Made by a program: the position numbers and the translations under genes. Below the pieces are notes generated by a model. The model saw only the letters and a program-made list of their open reading frames with translations. It had not been told where the DNA came from and did no database searches. Positions 43,862 through 51,569 of a stretch of DNA of 52,808 nt are shown here, piece by piece; the stretch's first letter is position 1; each line of letters starts with the position of its first letter. The stretch is taken from contig CAKUOH010000015.1 of assembly GCA_934668765.1 (NCBI GenBank), positions 1 to 52,808 of the forward strand, read 5' to 3'. This DNA comes from an uncultured Helicobacteraceae bacterium (lineage in GTDB: Bacteria > Campylobacterota > Campylobacteria > Campylobacterales > Helicobacteraceae).

Positions 43862-44738
43862 CTGCCTTTATATCCAATCTAGTGGCATTTGCTATATTTT
43901 TAATATTTGCCACCATATTGCTTTGGATAATGCTTTTGACTTGTTCGCTAGTATTGCTTGGATAGGTTATATTATATTTAGGCGTGGTTTGAATGCAGAT
44001 TTCAGCAATATCTGTTACACTACCACTTCCATCGCAACTATCGCAGATTAGAATCGTTTTACCGCCACATCTAGAGCAGGTTATATAGCCACTTCCACTA
44101 CAACTATAACAGCGTTTCCAACCTGTTTTATTGCAATTTGAACAATATGCAATTCCAAGACCATCGCAAATTGGGCAGTCTTTTATTACTTTCTGTGTCC
44201 AATTATATTCTATTTTTCCCGTCCCATAACATCGTTTGCATTTATACTCACCCTTACCGCCACATTCATTGCACCTTGTTTCGCCTTTGCCTTGACAGCT
44301 ACTGCACCTTAATTCGCCATTACCCATACATTTATCGCATTTATATTCGCCTTTGCCATTGCATTTTCCACACCTATATTCACATAGGATAGTAGAGCCA
44401 TATTTAAAGGTGCTTTTATCTGTATATTTTGCATAACCACCACTTTGGATATAACTCGCAAGTAGCGCGAAATTTTCATCATTATATTCTCTATCGCAGT
44501 GATTTCTAATAGATTGTTTGTATTCACTGCTATTATAATGTAACTCGCCACTTTTGCCACCACCTGCTACGCGCCTTTCTGTATAGGTTACGCTCATAGA
44601 GTTGATAGCCTCAATATTGCATTCGACTACAAATTCTTTGTAATGTTCTAATTTCAAATTTTCAAATTTGTATCTAGTAACAGATTCAAGGCGTCCTTTT
44701 ATTGTCTCCTCACAATTTTTCTTATAATTTGTCAGCAT
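43836..44738 (-). CDS. protein with a DnaJ-like array of ten CxxC zinc-binding units
   Basis: A 300-residue protein. Residues 1-118 form a soluble N-terminal domain (T-R-Y-K-F-E-N-L, G-G-G-K-S-G-E-L-H-Y) and 119-240 a cysteine array. CxxC pairs start at residues 123, 134, 145, 156 and 167, then 188, 199, 210, 221 and 232: two blocks of five with an exact 11-residue period, separated by 21. Most units read C-x-x-C-x-G-x-G as in the DnaJ zinc domain, but DnaJ has only four and there is no J domain here. The array likely binds about five zinc ions and contacts an unfolded protein, RNA or DNA. The C-terminus (241-300) is helical. The ribosome site is GGAG. Confidence 0.85.
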   Translation of the reverse strand: MLTNYKKNCEETIKGRLESVTRYKFENLKLEHYKEFVVECNIEAINSMSVTYTERRVAGGGKSGELHYNSSEYKQSIRNHCDREYNDENFALLASYIQSGGYAKYTDKSTFKYGSTILCEYRCGKCNGKGEYKCDKCMGNGELRCSSCQGKGETRCNECGGKGEYKCKRCYGTGKIEYNWTQKVIKDCPICDGLGIAYCSNCNKTGWKRCYSCSGSGYITCSRCGGKTILICDSCDGSGSVTDIAEICIQTTPKYNITYPSNTSEQVKSIIQSNMVANIKNIANATRLDIKADDGAKKSN

Positions 44739-44759
44739 TTATTTCTCCTTTTTGTTTTT

Positions 44760-45449
44760 TTATTTATTTTTACCTTTTAATGCACTTTTTAAGTATTTAA
44801 TGCAAAATATATGGCAAACAATTATTGCCACTATAAATACACCAAATAATAGAGAATCTATATCAATAATATTTGTCTGCCCACAAAAATAACACTTTAT
44901 ATGTCGAATACATAGTGCAAGGGCTAACAAATAACTAAATTGTCCTAATGCAATATTTATCTTACTTGGCGAATAACGATATGGTTTTAAATCTCCACCA
45001 AAAAATAAGTTTGGATTTGTATCCATAATTTCACTTTTATTATCTTTACTTGGTGGATTATTATATTTCCCTAAATCACAAAATAGCCTTTTATCGCAAT
45101 TTTCAATAACTATCTTTTTAACTTTGTCAAACCCTAAATCTTTAATATGCCTTTCGTGTGCTTCTTGCACGAATTTTGAGCCTTTTGCCATAGCTATCCA
45201 TAGCAAAGATAAAATCATTATCACAGCACAAAGCCCAAGCGAAGCGAAATGATAGGCACAAATATTTGATAGACACTTCTCTATCATTTTTAATTGCAAC
45301 GCACCATATCCGCCCCACGCCAAAGTCATAAATGCACCTAAAAATATGGAGCGTTGCCATAGATTGCGAATCTCATCGGCGTAGGCTTTGTATAAAGCCT
45401 TATAAACTTCTAGTTTATACATTTTTTCGTTATATTCCTCGTCCTTCAA
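44760..45449 (-). CDS. four-helix membrane protein of the zinc-array cluster
   Basis: A 229-residue protein with membrane helices at about 33-52, 66-86, 166-184 and 198-218, and an 80-residue cytoplasmic loop between the pairs containing Asp, Lys and Cys. The N-terminal helix (E-E-Y-N-E-K-M-Y-K-L-E-V-Y-K-A-L) is amphipathic. The layout resembles SLATT or RipA-like membrane effectors, but I cannot place it in a family. TTG 45449 is the first possible start; ATG ten codons on is an alternative. It lies 22 bases upstream of the zinc-array gene. Confidence 0.65.
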   Translation of the reverse strand: MKDEEYNEKMYKLEVYKALYKAYADEIRNLWQRSIFLGAFMTLAWGGYGALQLKMIEKCLSNICAYHFASLGLCAVIMILSLLWIAMAKGSKFVQEAHERHIKDLGFDKVKKIVIENCDKRLFCDLGKYNNPPSKDNKSEIMDTNPNLFFGGDLKPYRYSPSKINIALGQFSYLLALALCIRHIKCYFCGQTNIIDIDSLLFGVFIVAIIVCHIFCIKYLKSALKGKNK

Positions 45450-45532
45450 AGTCGCTATCCCTAATTAACAGATATAAACAAAGCTAAAATTAGCAACACC
45501 ACAGCCACACGCCATACAATACCCCAAGTGCT

Positions 45533-45703
45533 TTAAGGTTTTCTAAAAAATGCACGAAGCATTTTATAGCCCAAATGATAACCAGCTTCATAACCCTCTA
45601 TTACAAAATAGTGCCGTCCATTTGGACTATGTGGGCAAATGCGCTTATTTTCATCAATCTCTATGATACCTCTTCTCTCTCTACAATATTCACAATACTC
45701 CAT
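45533..45703 (-). CDS. 56-residue zinc-ribbon protein
   Basis: ATG 45703 is preceded by AAAAGGAG, a strong ribosome site. The product begins M-E-Y-C-E-Y-C-R-E-R-R-G and continues with I-C-P-H-S-P-N-G-R-H-Y-F. C-x-x-C plus a later Cys and His (C-P-H) form a plausible zinc-binding knuckle. The C-terminal half (Y-H-L-G-Y-K-M-L-R-A-F-F-R-K-P) is amphipathic. It is first in the leftward cluster, 83 bases upstream of the 4-TM protein gene. Function is unknown. Confidence 0.6.
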   Translation of the reverse strand: MEYCEYCRERRGIIEIDENKRICPHSPNGRHYFVIEGYEAGYHLGYKMLRAFFRKP

Positions 45704-46635
45704 TTTTAACTCCTTTTGTATTTTCTACCCTTTATTGTGGGCAAATCTTTTGTCTAACCACCGACTTTTTTACCACTTTTACCACACGCGAATCTAATGC
45801 GTGAAAAAATTATCTTTTAAGTTTGTATTTGGTTTCCTTTAAATATGGTATGAAAAGTGGCGAATCGTGTGAATTGCACGAATCTGAGCCGAATCGTCTT
45901 TGCGAGACTTGCTTTTGGCAAGGATAAGCAATCCAAAGCAAAAGACTTTAAACGATGAATAAAATAAATGATATAAGAGCCAATCAAAGCAACCTTGCTT
46001 TGTAGATTAGAGTCTAGGGGGTAGGGTGATTCTACTTTTTGCGGAAGCAAAACGAAGCAAAAACTTTTAAGTGGATTCGCACTTCGTGCAGATTTTTTGG
46101 ATTCGTAAAAATAGCGTGGATTTTTAGAATGTGATTTGTAAGTTTGGCAAAGGGTTAAATAAAGAGGTGCATTCCCCCATAAAACGGGCGCAAGGGCGTG
46201 AATAGAGCGAATTATATTGCTTTGTGGATTCGATAATTTAAGTGAATTTTTATGTTGTGTTAATTTCAAACTTTGCCCTTTGTTTTCCAAAATAAATTGT
46301 GAATTGTAGTTTTGATTCACTAAAAATTTTCTTAAAGATGGATTTTTATTTTTTTGTGGATTGTCACGAAAATTCGTTACGCTCATTTTCTCTCAATGAC
46401 GATGCGGAGTGTGGATTGCTTCGTGAGAATCTGCGATTCGCCTCCTAATGAAGAAATATTATAGATTTGCGCTAGATTCGTAGTCGATTCGCTTTAGCGC
46501 AATCGAAGTAATTGTGGTAGTGCTTTGCGCCGCTTTTACGCGAAACAAGCGAAATAAGACTTGGTGTCTATTTTTGAGCATAGTTTTGTGTGAAAATGGC
46601 ACAAATGATTGCCCAAGAACGAATTGCCAAATTTT
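45704..46635. other. 930-base spacer of repeat-derived sequence
   Basis: No gene is convincingly supported. An open minus-strand frame (45817-46386) starts in a repeat end (CGTCATTGAGAG/ATGAGCGTAACG) and ends in another repeat (near 45890-45930), so it is probably not a gene. Units with AAGCAATCC or GATTGCTTCG lie near 45925 and 46416. The left end holds the ribosome site of the 56-residue protein. Confidence 0.6.
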
Positions 46636-47181
46636 TTAATTTATATGCTCCATAAACTCCGCTCTGCTGCGTGCGTCTTTTTTAAATGTCCCGCGCACTG
46701 AGCTTGTGATAATTCGCGCATTTTTTTTGCCCTGCATAGCCATACAAAGATGAGTGGCTTCAATCACAACCATCACGCCTTTGGGATTTAGCGCACTCCA
46801 AATGCACTCGGTAATTTGCTCATTTAGTCGCTCTTGAATCTGCAACCTTTTAGCAAAAATATCCACTAATTCAACCAAATGTGAGATTCCAACTAATTTC
46901 GCATTTGGCAAATAACCGATATTTACCTTACCAAAAAATGGCAAAATATGATGTTCGCACATTGAGTAAAATTCAATGTCTTTTAAAATCACCATTTCAT
47001 CGTAATTCTCGCTGTATTTTGTCGCATTTAGCAATTCTAGCGGGTTTTTTGCATATCCACTATATAGATTTTCCCACGAATCTAGCACACGATTTGGCGT
47101 TTTTATCAAACCTTCGCGCTCTTCATTTTCGCCGATTTTGCTAAAAAAAACTTTGAAAAAATCTTGTATTTTTTTATCCAT
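46636..47181 (-). CDS. folE: GTP cyclohydrolase I
   Basis: A 181-residue FolE that converts GTP to dihydroneopterin triphosphate for folate. Zinc and catalytic residues are seen in S-M-C-E-H-H-I-L-P-F (Cys75, His77-His78 region) and H-L-C-M-A-M-Q-G. It ends in R-S-R-A-E-F-M-E-H-I-N. It follows htpX on the same strand with a 101-base gap containing a dispersed repeat (47203-47237); the same htpX-folE order is known in H. pylori. Confidence 0.96.
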   Translation of the reverse strand: MDKKIQDFFKVFFSKIGENEEREGLIKTPNRVLDSWENLYSGYAKNPLELLNATKYSENYDEMVILKDIEFYSMCEHHILPFFGKVNIGYLPNAKLVGISHLVELVDIFAKRLQIQERLNEQITECIWSALNPKGVMVVIEATHLCMAMQGKKNARIITSSVRGTFKKDARSRAEFMEHIN

Positions 47182-47202
47182 TTTTTACCTTTAATTTTTT
47201 TA

Positions 47203-47237
47203 GATTGCTACGAATCGCTTTGCAAGTCTCGCAATGA
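47203..47237. repeat. dispersed repeat between htpX and folE
   Basis: AGATTGCTACGAATCGCTTTGCAAGTCTCGCAATGACG is a single unit with inverted ends, of the family described at 8.9 kb. Confidence 0.6.
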
Positions 47238-47282
47238 CGCAGTGTTTCGCATTAAATTCATACGAATCTAAACGCCACAAAT

Positions 47283-48224
47283 TTACCGCATTTGCCCAGA
47301 TAACGCCTTTATGCGATTTTTGATACTTGGGTGAGTGCTAAAACTCTCTTTAAAATCAAATATATACGCCGCTCTGCGCGTGGGATTGCTATCTAGTGCG
47401 CTATAATCACTCTTTCCATAATCCCCGCTAATCTTTTGCAGTGCGCGAATCATAGGTGAGCCGTCATTCATAATAAAAGCAGCCCCGCTATCAGCCATAT
47501 ACTCGCGACTTCGGCTTAAATACATTTGCAAAAATGCCGTGAATAGCGGTAAAATCACTTGCAAGATTAGCAAAATCGCCCGTGCTGCGTTTGCTCCGCT
47601 ATTGCGATTATCCCTGCCAAAGGCAAAAATCGCATAGTTTGCCACAAGAAGCATAATATTACTCAAAATCCCCACACTCAAAGTCAGCCGAATATCGCCG
47701 TGCCGAATGTGGCTTAATTCGTGTGCCATCACAGCCTTTATCTCATCGCGATTCAGTCCATCAATTAGCGCGGTGGTAAGGGCAATCAGCGAATTGCTCT
47801 CATTCCACCCACTTGCAAAAGCATTCATATAAGGCGCATTCATCAAATAAAGCTCGGGGCGAAATGGCGTTTGAGATTCGCTTAAAAGCTCATCTAAAAT
47901 ATCACACAAATCCCGCTCTTTGCGACTTAAAACGACATTTGGATTTAGCAATTTATAGTCATTGCCACTAAGCATAATGCGCTTAAAATTTGCAATCATC
48001 GCCCAAATAATCACAAGCGCGATAAATGCCATAATTAGCGTAACGGTAGGCATTTTCTCAAATGTGATAAGTGCGATTAGCCCAGAGCCAAACGAATCGG
48101 CATTGATTCGCACAATATCCACTAACAGCCCGATGATGATAAAAATCGTCACATAAGTCGCTAAAACGGCATTTGTTTTGCGCCTATTTTGCGCGATGAT
48201 TGCGCTAAAATTCGCTTTTTTCAT
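47283..48224 (-). CDS. htpX: HtpX-type M48 membrane metalloprotease
   Basis: A 313-residue protease with two N-terminal helices (about 20-40 and 60-80), the zinc motif H-E-L-S-H (168-172), two further helices (about 180-200 and 213-235), and the third ligand in [10 protein letters not shown]. It degrades misfolded inner-membrane proteins together with FtsH. Length is as in H. pylori HtpX. It lies upstream of folE on the same strand. Confidence 0.95.
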   Translation of the reverse strand: MKKANFSAIIAQNRRKTNAVLATYVTIFIIIGLLVDIVRINADSFGSGLIALITFEKMPTVTLIMAFIALVIIWAMIANFKRIMLSGNDYKLLNPNVVLSRKERDLCDILDELLSESQTPFRPELYLMNAPYMNAFASGWNESNSLIALTTALIDGLNRDEIKAVMAHELSHIRHGDIRLTLSVGILSNIMLLVANYAIFAFGRDNRNSGANAARAILLILQVILPLFTAFLQMYLSRSREYMADSGAAFIMNDGSPMIRALQKISGDYGKSDYSALDSNPTRRAAYIFDFKESFSTHPSIKNRIKALSGQMR

Positions 48225-48402
48225 TTCGCCTCCTTCTCAAAGATAAAATCGCAGGATTCGTATGAATCAACGAAAAATTATAGCCGAATAATTATAAAAT
48301 GAAATATGGAGCTACGGAAAAATAGTCGCTATAAACATTTGCAAAAATAAAGCAATCCAAAAAATAAAATAATGGATTGCAACGAATTACCTTTGGGTAA
48401 TT

Positions 48403-50739
48403 TTACGATTGCCTCACCGCCTTCACCGCCTCTACCATATTTTTTAGGCTAGGCTTTACTTCTTCCCATTTGCGTGTTTTTAGTCCGCAGTCTGGGTTTA
48501 TCCATAGTTGTTCTTGTGGCAGGACTTCTAGCAATGCCTTAATCTGCGCTACGATTTCCTCTACGCTTGGGATTCTAGGGCTATGAATGTCATATACGCC
48601 CGGTCCCACTTCGTTTGCATAGCCCACGCTTTTAAAGACTTTTAACAATTCATTGCCACTCCGCGCCGTCTCAATGCTTATCACATCAGCGTCCAACGCC
48701 TCGATGGTTTTAATAATGTCATTAAACTCGCTATAACACATATGCGTGTGAATCTGTGTCTCATTTTTTGCCACTGCGGTGGAGATTTTAAAGGATTCTA
48801 ACGCCCATCGCTCATATTCTTTGATATTTTCCGCTCTTAACGGATAGCCCTCTTTGAATGCAGCTTCATCGACTTGAATGATTTTTACCCCTGCGTTTTG
48901 CAAGTCATTGATTTCATCGGCGATTCCTAGCGCGATTTGCTTACACACCGCTTCGCGTGATAAATCATCACGCACAAAGCTCCAATTTAGAATCGTTACA
49001 GGTCCTGTAAGCATACCTTTCATTACTTTGCTTGTGAGACTTTGGGCATAAGTTATCCACGCAACCGTCATAGCCTTTGGACGCGCCACATCGCCATAGA
49101 TGATAGGGGGCTTCACGCAACGACTGCCATAGCTTTGCACCCACGCATTTTTGCTAAACACAAAGCCCTCCATTTGCTCTCCAAAATATTCCACCATATC
49201 ATTGCGCTCTGGCTCGCCGTGCACAAGCACATCTAGCCCCACTTCTTCTTGAAAGCGGACGCAATCAATAATATATTCTTTTATGCCTTTTTCATAATCG
49301 CTTTGGCTAATCTCGCCTTTTTTATATCCTAGACGCAAGGCGCGGAGTTCGGGCGTTTGCGGAAAGCTACCGATTGTCGTGGTGGCAAGATTTGGATAGC
49401 CTAAAATTTCGCGTTGAATTTTGATTCGCTCTTTGAATGCTAAGTCGCGCTCTTTTTTAGCCACACTCGCTACGCGCTCGCGGATTTTTGGATTATTTGT
49501 TAGATTAGATTTTGCGCGGGATAGATTTGATTGCTTATTTTGCTCCCACGCTTCTTTTGTTTCGCTCGTAACGCCATTTCTAAATACTGCATTTAGGAGC
49601 ACGATTTCGCTTAATTTCTCACGCGCAAAGCTAATCCAGCTTAAAATTTCAGCGGGAATCTTGCCACTTTCTTCGCCATCTTTGCTAAAAGGCGTGTGAA
49701 GCAGTGAGCAAGAGCTAGAAACCACGATTCTATCCTTTGGCACAATTTTGGCGATTTGCTCTAAAAGCGTGAGTTTAGATTCCAAATTTGCCACCCAAAT
49801 ATTGCGCCCATCAATTATCCCAGCGAAAAGCACTTTGTCGCTTTTGGCGATGGTATCAAGCGAATCAAAGTTTTTCGCGCCTGTGAGAAAATCTAACCCG
49901 ATTCCATAGATTTTTGTTTCGCACAAGATTTCGGTGAGTTCCTTACTATGCTCAAAAAAAGTGCTTACGATTGCTTTAATGCCTTTTTCGCTAATAGAAT
50001 CATAAATGCACTGAATCGCACTGCCGCCTTTATTGCACTCTAGCCCGAAAATCCCAGCATCAAACCCACGCACAAAAATAGGCTCACTAAATTCAATGAT
50101 GATTTCATCGCCTTTTAGCTCTGCTGTAATCTCATCGATTAAGTCCAAATACGCAGATTTTATTTTTTTGAAAATGTCTTGTGGCTCGCCCTTTTGGATT
50201 TTACTTAATGCAAAAAATGTGAAAAGCCCAACCATACAGATTTTAGGCGTGAATCCAAGCGATTTTGCTTCTTTATATTGCGCGATTATGCCACTTGCAT
50301 CTGCTTTATAGCTATCATCGATGCTTAATTCTGGCACGACATAGTGATAGTTGGTGTTAAACCACTTTGTCATCTCGCACGCCACGCCACTTTTATGCCC
50401 CCTAGCTAGGGCGAAGTAGCCTTCTAGCCCATTTAGATTTGTAAATCGTGCGGGCTTTGCGCCAAGCGCGAATGCTAAATCTAGCACATTGTCATACAAG
50501 CTAAAGTCATTGACACATACAAAATCTAGCCCTTTTGGTGTGTTTGCGCCACCTGCTCCAAAACCCCCATTTGCTTGCAATTCCCAATGCTTTGCGCGTA
50601 AATCTTTTGCCACGCTTTGTAGCTCTGCCTCACTTGCTTTGCCACTCCAAAATGCCTCTAAAACCTTTTTTAGCTCTCTGTTTTGCCCGATTCTCGGGAA
50701 TCCTAAAATGTTTGTTTGCGGTGTTTTGCTCATTGTCAA
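48403..50739 (-). CDS. metE: cobalamin-independent methionine synthase
   Basis: A 778-residue MetE that transfers a methyl group from 5-methyl-THF (triglutamate) to homocysteine. It has two beta-barrel domains joined by a linker (about 380-430). The zinc-binding Cys/His sites are in H-T-H-M-C-Y-S-E-F and N-P-D-C-G-L-K-T-R. Length is slightly above the usual 750-760. No MetR-type regulator or SAM riboswitch is seen; the upstream 230 bases are AT-rich and then repetitive. Confidence 0.96.
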   Translation of the reverse strand: MTMSKTPQTNILGFPRIGQNRELKKVLEAFWSGKASEAELQSVAKDLRAKHWELQANGGFGAGGANTPKGLDFVCVNDFSLYDNVLDLAFALGAKPARFTNLNGLEGYFALARGHKSGVACEMTKWFNTNYHYVVPELSIDDSYKADASGIIAQYKEAKSLGFTPKICMVGLFTFFALSKIQKGEPQDIFKKIKSAYLDLIDEITAELKGDEIIIEFSEPIFVRGFDAGIFGLECNKGGSAIQCIYDSISEKGIKAIVSTFFEHSKELTEILCETKIYGIGLDFLTGAKNFDSLDTIAKSDKVLFAGIIDGRNIWVANLESKLTLLEQIAKIVPKDRIVVSSSCSLLHTPFSKDGEESGKIPAEILSWISFAREKLSEIVLLNAVFRNGVTSETKEAWEQNKQSNLSRAKSNLTNNPKIRERVASVAKKERDLAFKERIKIQREILGYPNLATTTIGSFPQTPELRALRLGYKKGEISQSDYEKGIKEYIIDCVRFQEEVGLDVLVHGEPERNDMVEYFGEQMEGFVFSKNAWVQSYGSRCVKPPIIYGDVARPKAMTVAWITYAQSLTSKVMKGMLTGPVTILNWSFVRDDLSREAVCKQIALGIADEINDLQNAGVKIIQVDEAAFKEGYPLRAENIKEYERWALESFKISTAVAKNETQIHTHMCYSEFNDIIKTIEALDADVISIETARSGNELLKVFKSVGYANEVGPGVYDIHSPRIPSVEEIVAQIKALLEVLPQEQLWINPDCGLKTRKWEEVKPSLKNMVEAVKAVRQS

Positions 50740-50953
50740 TCCTTAAAATTTGATTTTGAAAAAAATGCAGAATTTTACAATATCATATTGTATTTGTCAA
50801 TATCGCAACTAGATTTGGCACAATTAAAAGAATGTAGGGAAATCATAAGGGATTTTAGGATTTTTGGGTGAATCAAAAATAATCGTCATTATGATATGAC
50901 AAAGTCGCCAAAGAATCTATACTTGTATTTTATAGAAAGCTGAACGGAGGCTT

Positions 50954-50963
50954 CCCCCCCCCC
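50954..50963. repeat. C10 homopolymer followed by T9
   Basis: Ten C residues followed directly by nine T residues, about 215 bases upstream of the metE start. No gene reads through it, so any effect of length change would be on transcription or on nothing. Confidence 0.55.
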
Positions 50964-51058
50964 TTTTTTTTTGTTGCAGATTTTTTTGGATTGCTTCGTT
51001 AGTCGCTATGCACTTCATCGCAATGATAATTCACTTAATCCCGTCATTGCGAGATTTG

Positions 51059-51273
51059 CACTCCATTGTGTTATTACGAGACTTACTTGTAAGTCGTGGC
51101 AATCCAAATCACGCGAATCTAAAAGGCAAAAGAAAATCAATGCTCTAAAAGCGAATCGATAAATAATTTTAGCAACTATAAACCACAGATTCGTATAAAG
51201 TAAGCAGATTCGCGCTAGATTTGTAAGCCTTATTAGCGGATTGCTTCGGGCTAAAGTTCTCGCAATGACGGCA
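51059..51273. mobile_element. diverged second copy of the MITE-like element
   Basis: Matches to the 26752-26933 element occur in the same order: GGCAATCCAA, CACGCGAATCTAAAAG, an AT-rich middle with CAGATTCG, AGCCT-ATTA and GGATTGCTTCGGGCTAAAG, then CGCAATGACG. The left inverted repeat is more degraded than the right. Confidence 0.6.
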
Positions 51274-51294
51274 CTTTGGCGATTCGTGCGAATC

Positions 51295-51530
51295 TACCCA
51301 CCCCCTAGCCCCCTCCGCAAGGGAGGGGGAATCAAATGCGAAACTCTCCGCAAGGGAGGGGGAATTTAAAGAATCACCACGCGCAAGGGAGGGGGAAATT
51401 TTGGATTTTTTTGGATTGCTTCACATTCTTGCGAATGTTCGCAATGACAATGGGATATACCCACCCCCTTAATCCCCCTCCGCAAGGGAGGGGGACATTT
51501 GAATGAATCCCCATTTGCAAGGGAGGGGGG
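51295..51530. repeat. array of five CCCCCTCCGCAAGGGAGGGGG palindromes
   Basis: Palindromes lie at 51309-51329, 51344-51362, 51380-51396, 51474-51495 and 51505-51530; the first and fourth are led by TACCCACCCCC. Bases 51313-51362 are the exact reverse complement of 12996-13045 in ispDF over 50 bases. One GTTCGCAATGAC-type unit interrupts the array near 51437-51449. Confidence 0.85.
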
Positions 51531-51569
51531 ATTTAAGGTTTAGTTTCACACGAATCGCCACAAAGCATT

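Larger units (their letters stand above)
50740..51569. other. 830-base repeat-rich spacer
   Basis: No gene is seen. It contains a C10 run next to a T9 run (50954-50972), dispersed GATTGC/CAATGAC units (50988-51290), a diverged MITE-like copy, and an array of five palindromes (51295-51530). Confidence 0.7.

Noticed and set aside
45605..45625. GTCCATTTGGAC palindrome as a third copy of the operator
   Set aside because: The arms are in the opposite order with a 2-base spacer, and it lies inside the 56-residue reading frame.
45817..46386. Open minus-strand frame of 189 codons
   Set aside because: It begins and ends in dispersed repeat sequence, has no clear ribosome site and no recognisable protein pattern. 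It looks like an open frame created by repeats.
51295..51530. CRISPR or Rho-independent terminators formed by the GC-rich palindromes
   Set aside because: Spacing is irregular, units occur in coding regions, and most are not followed by a T run. They fit a dispersed repeat family better.
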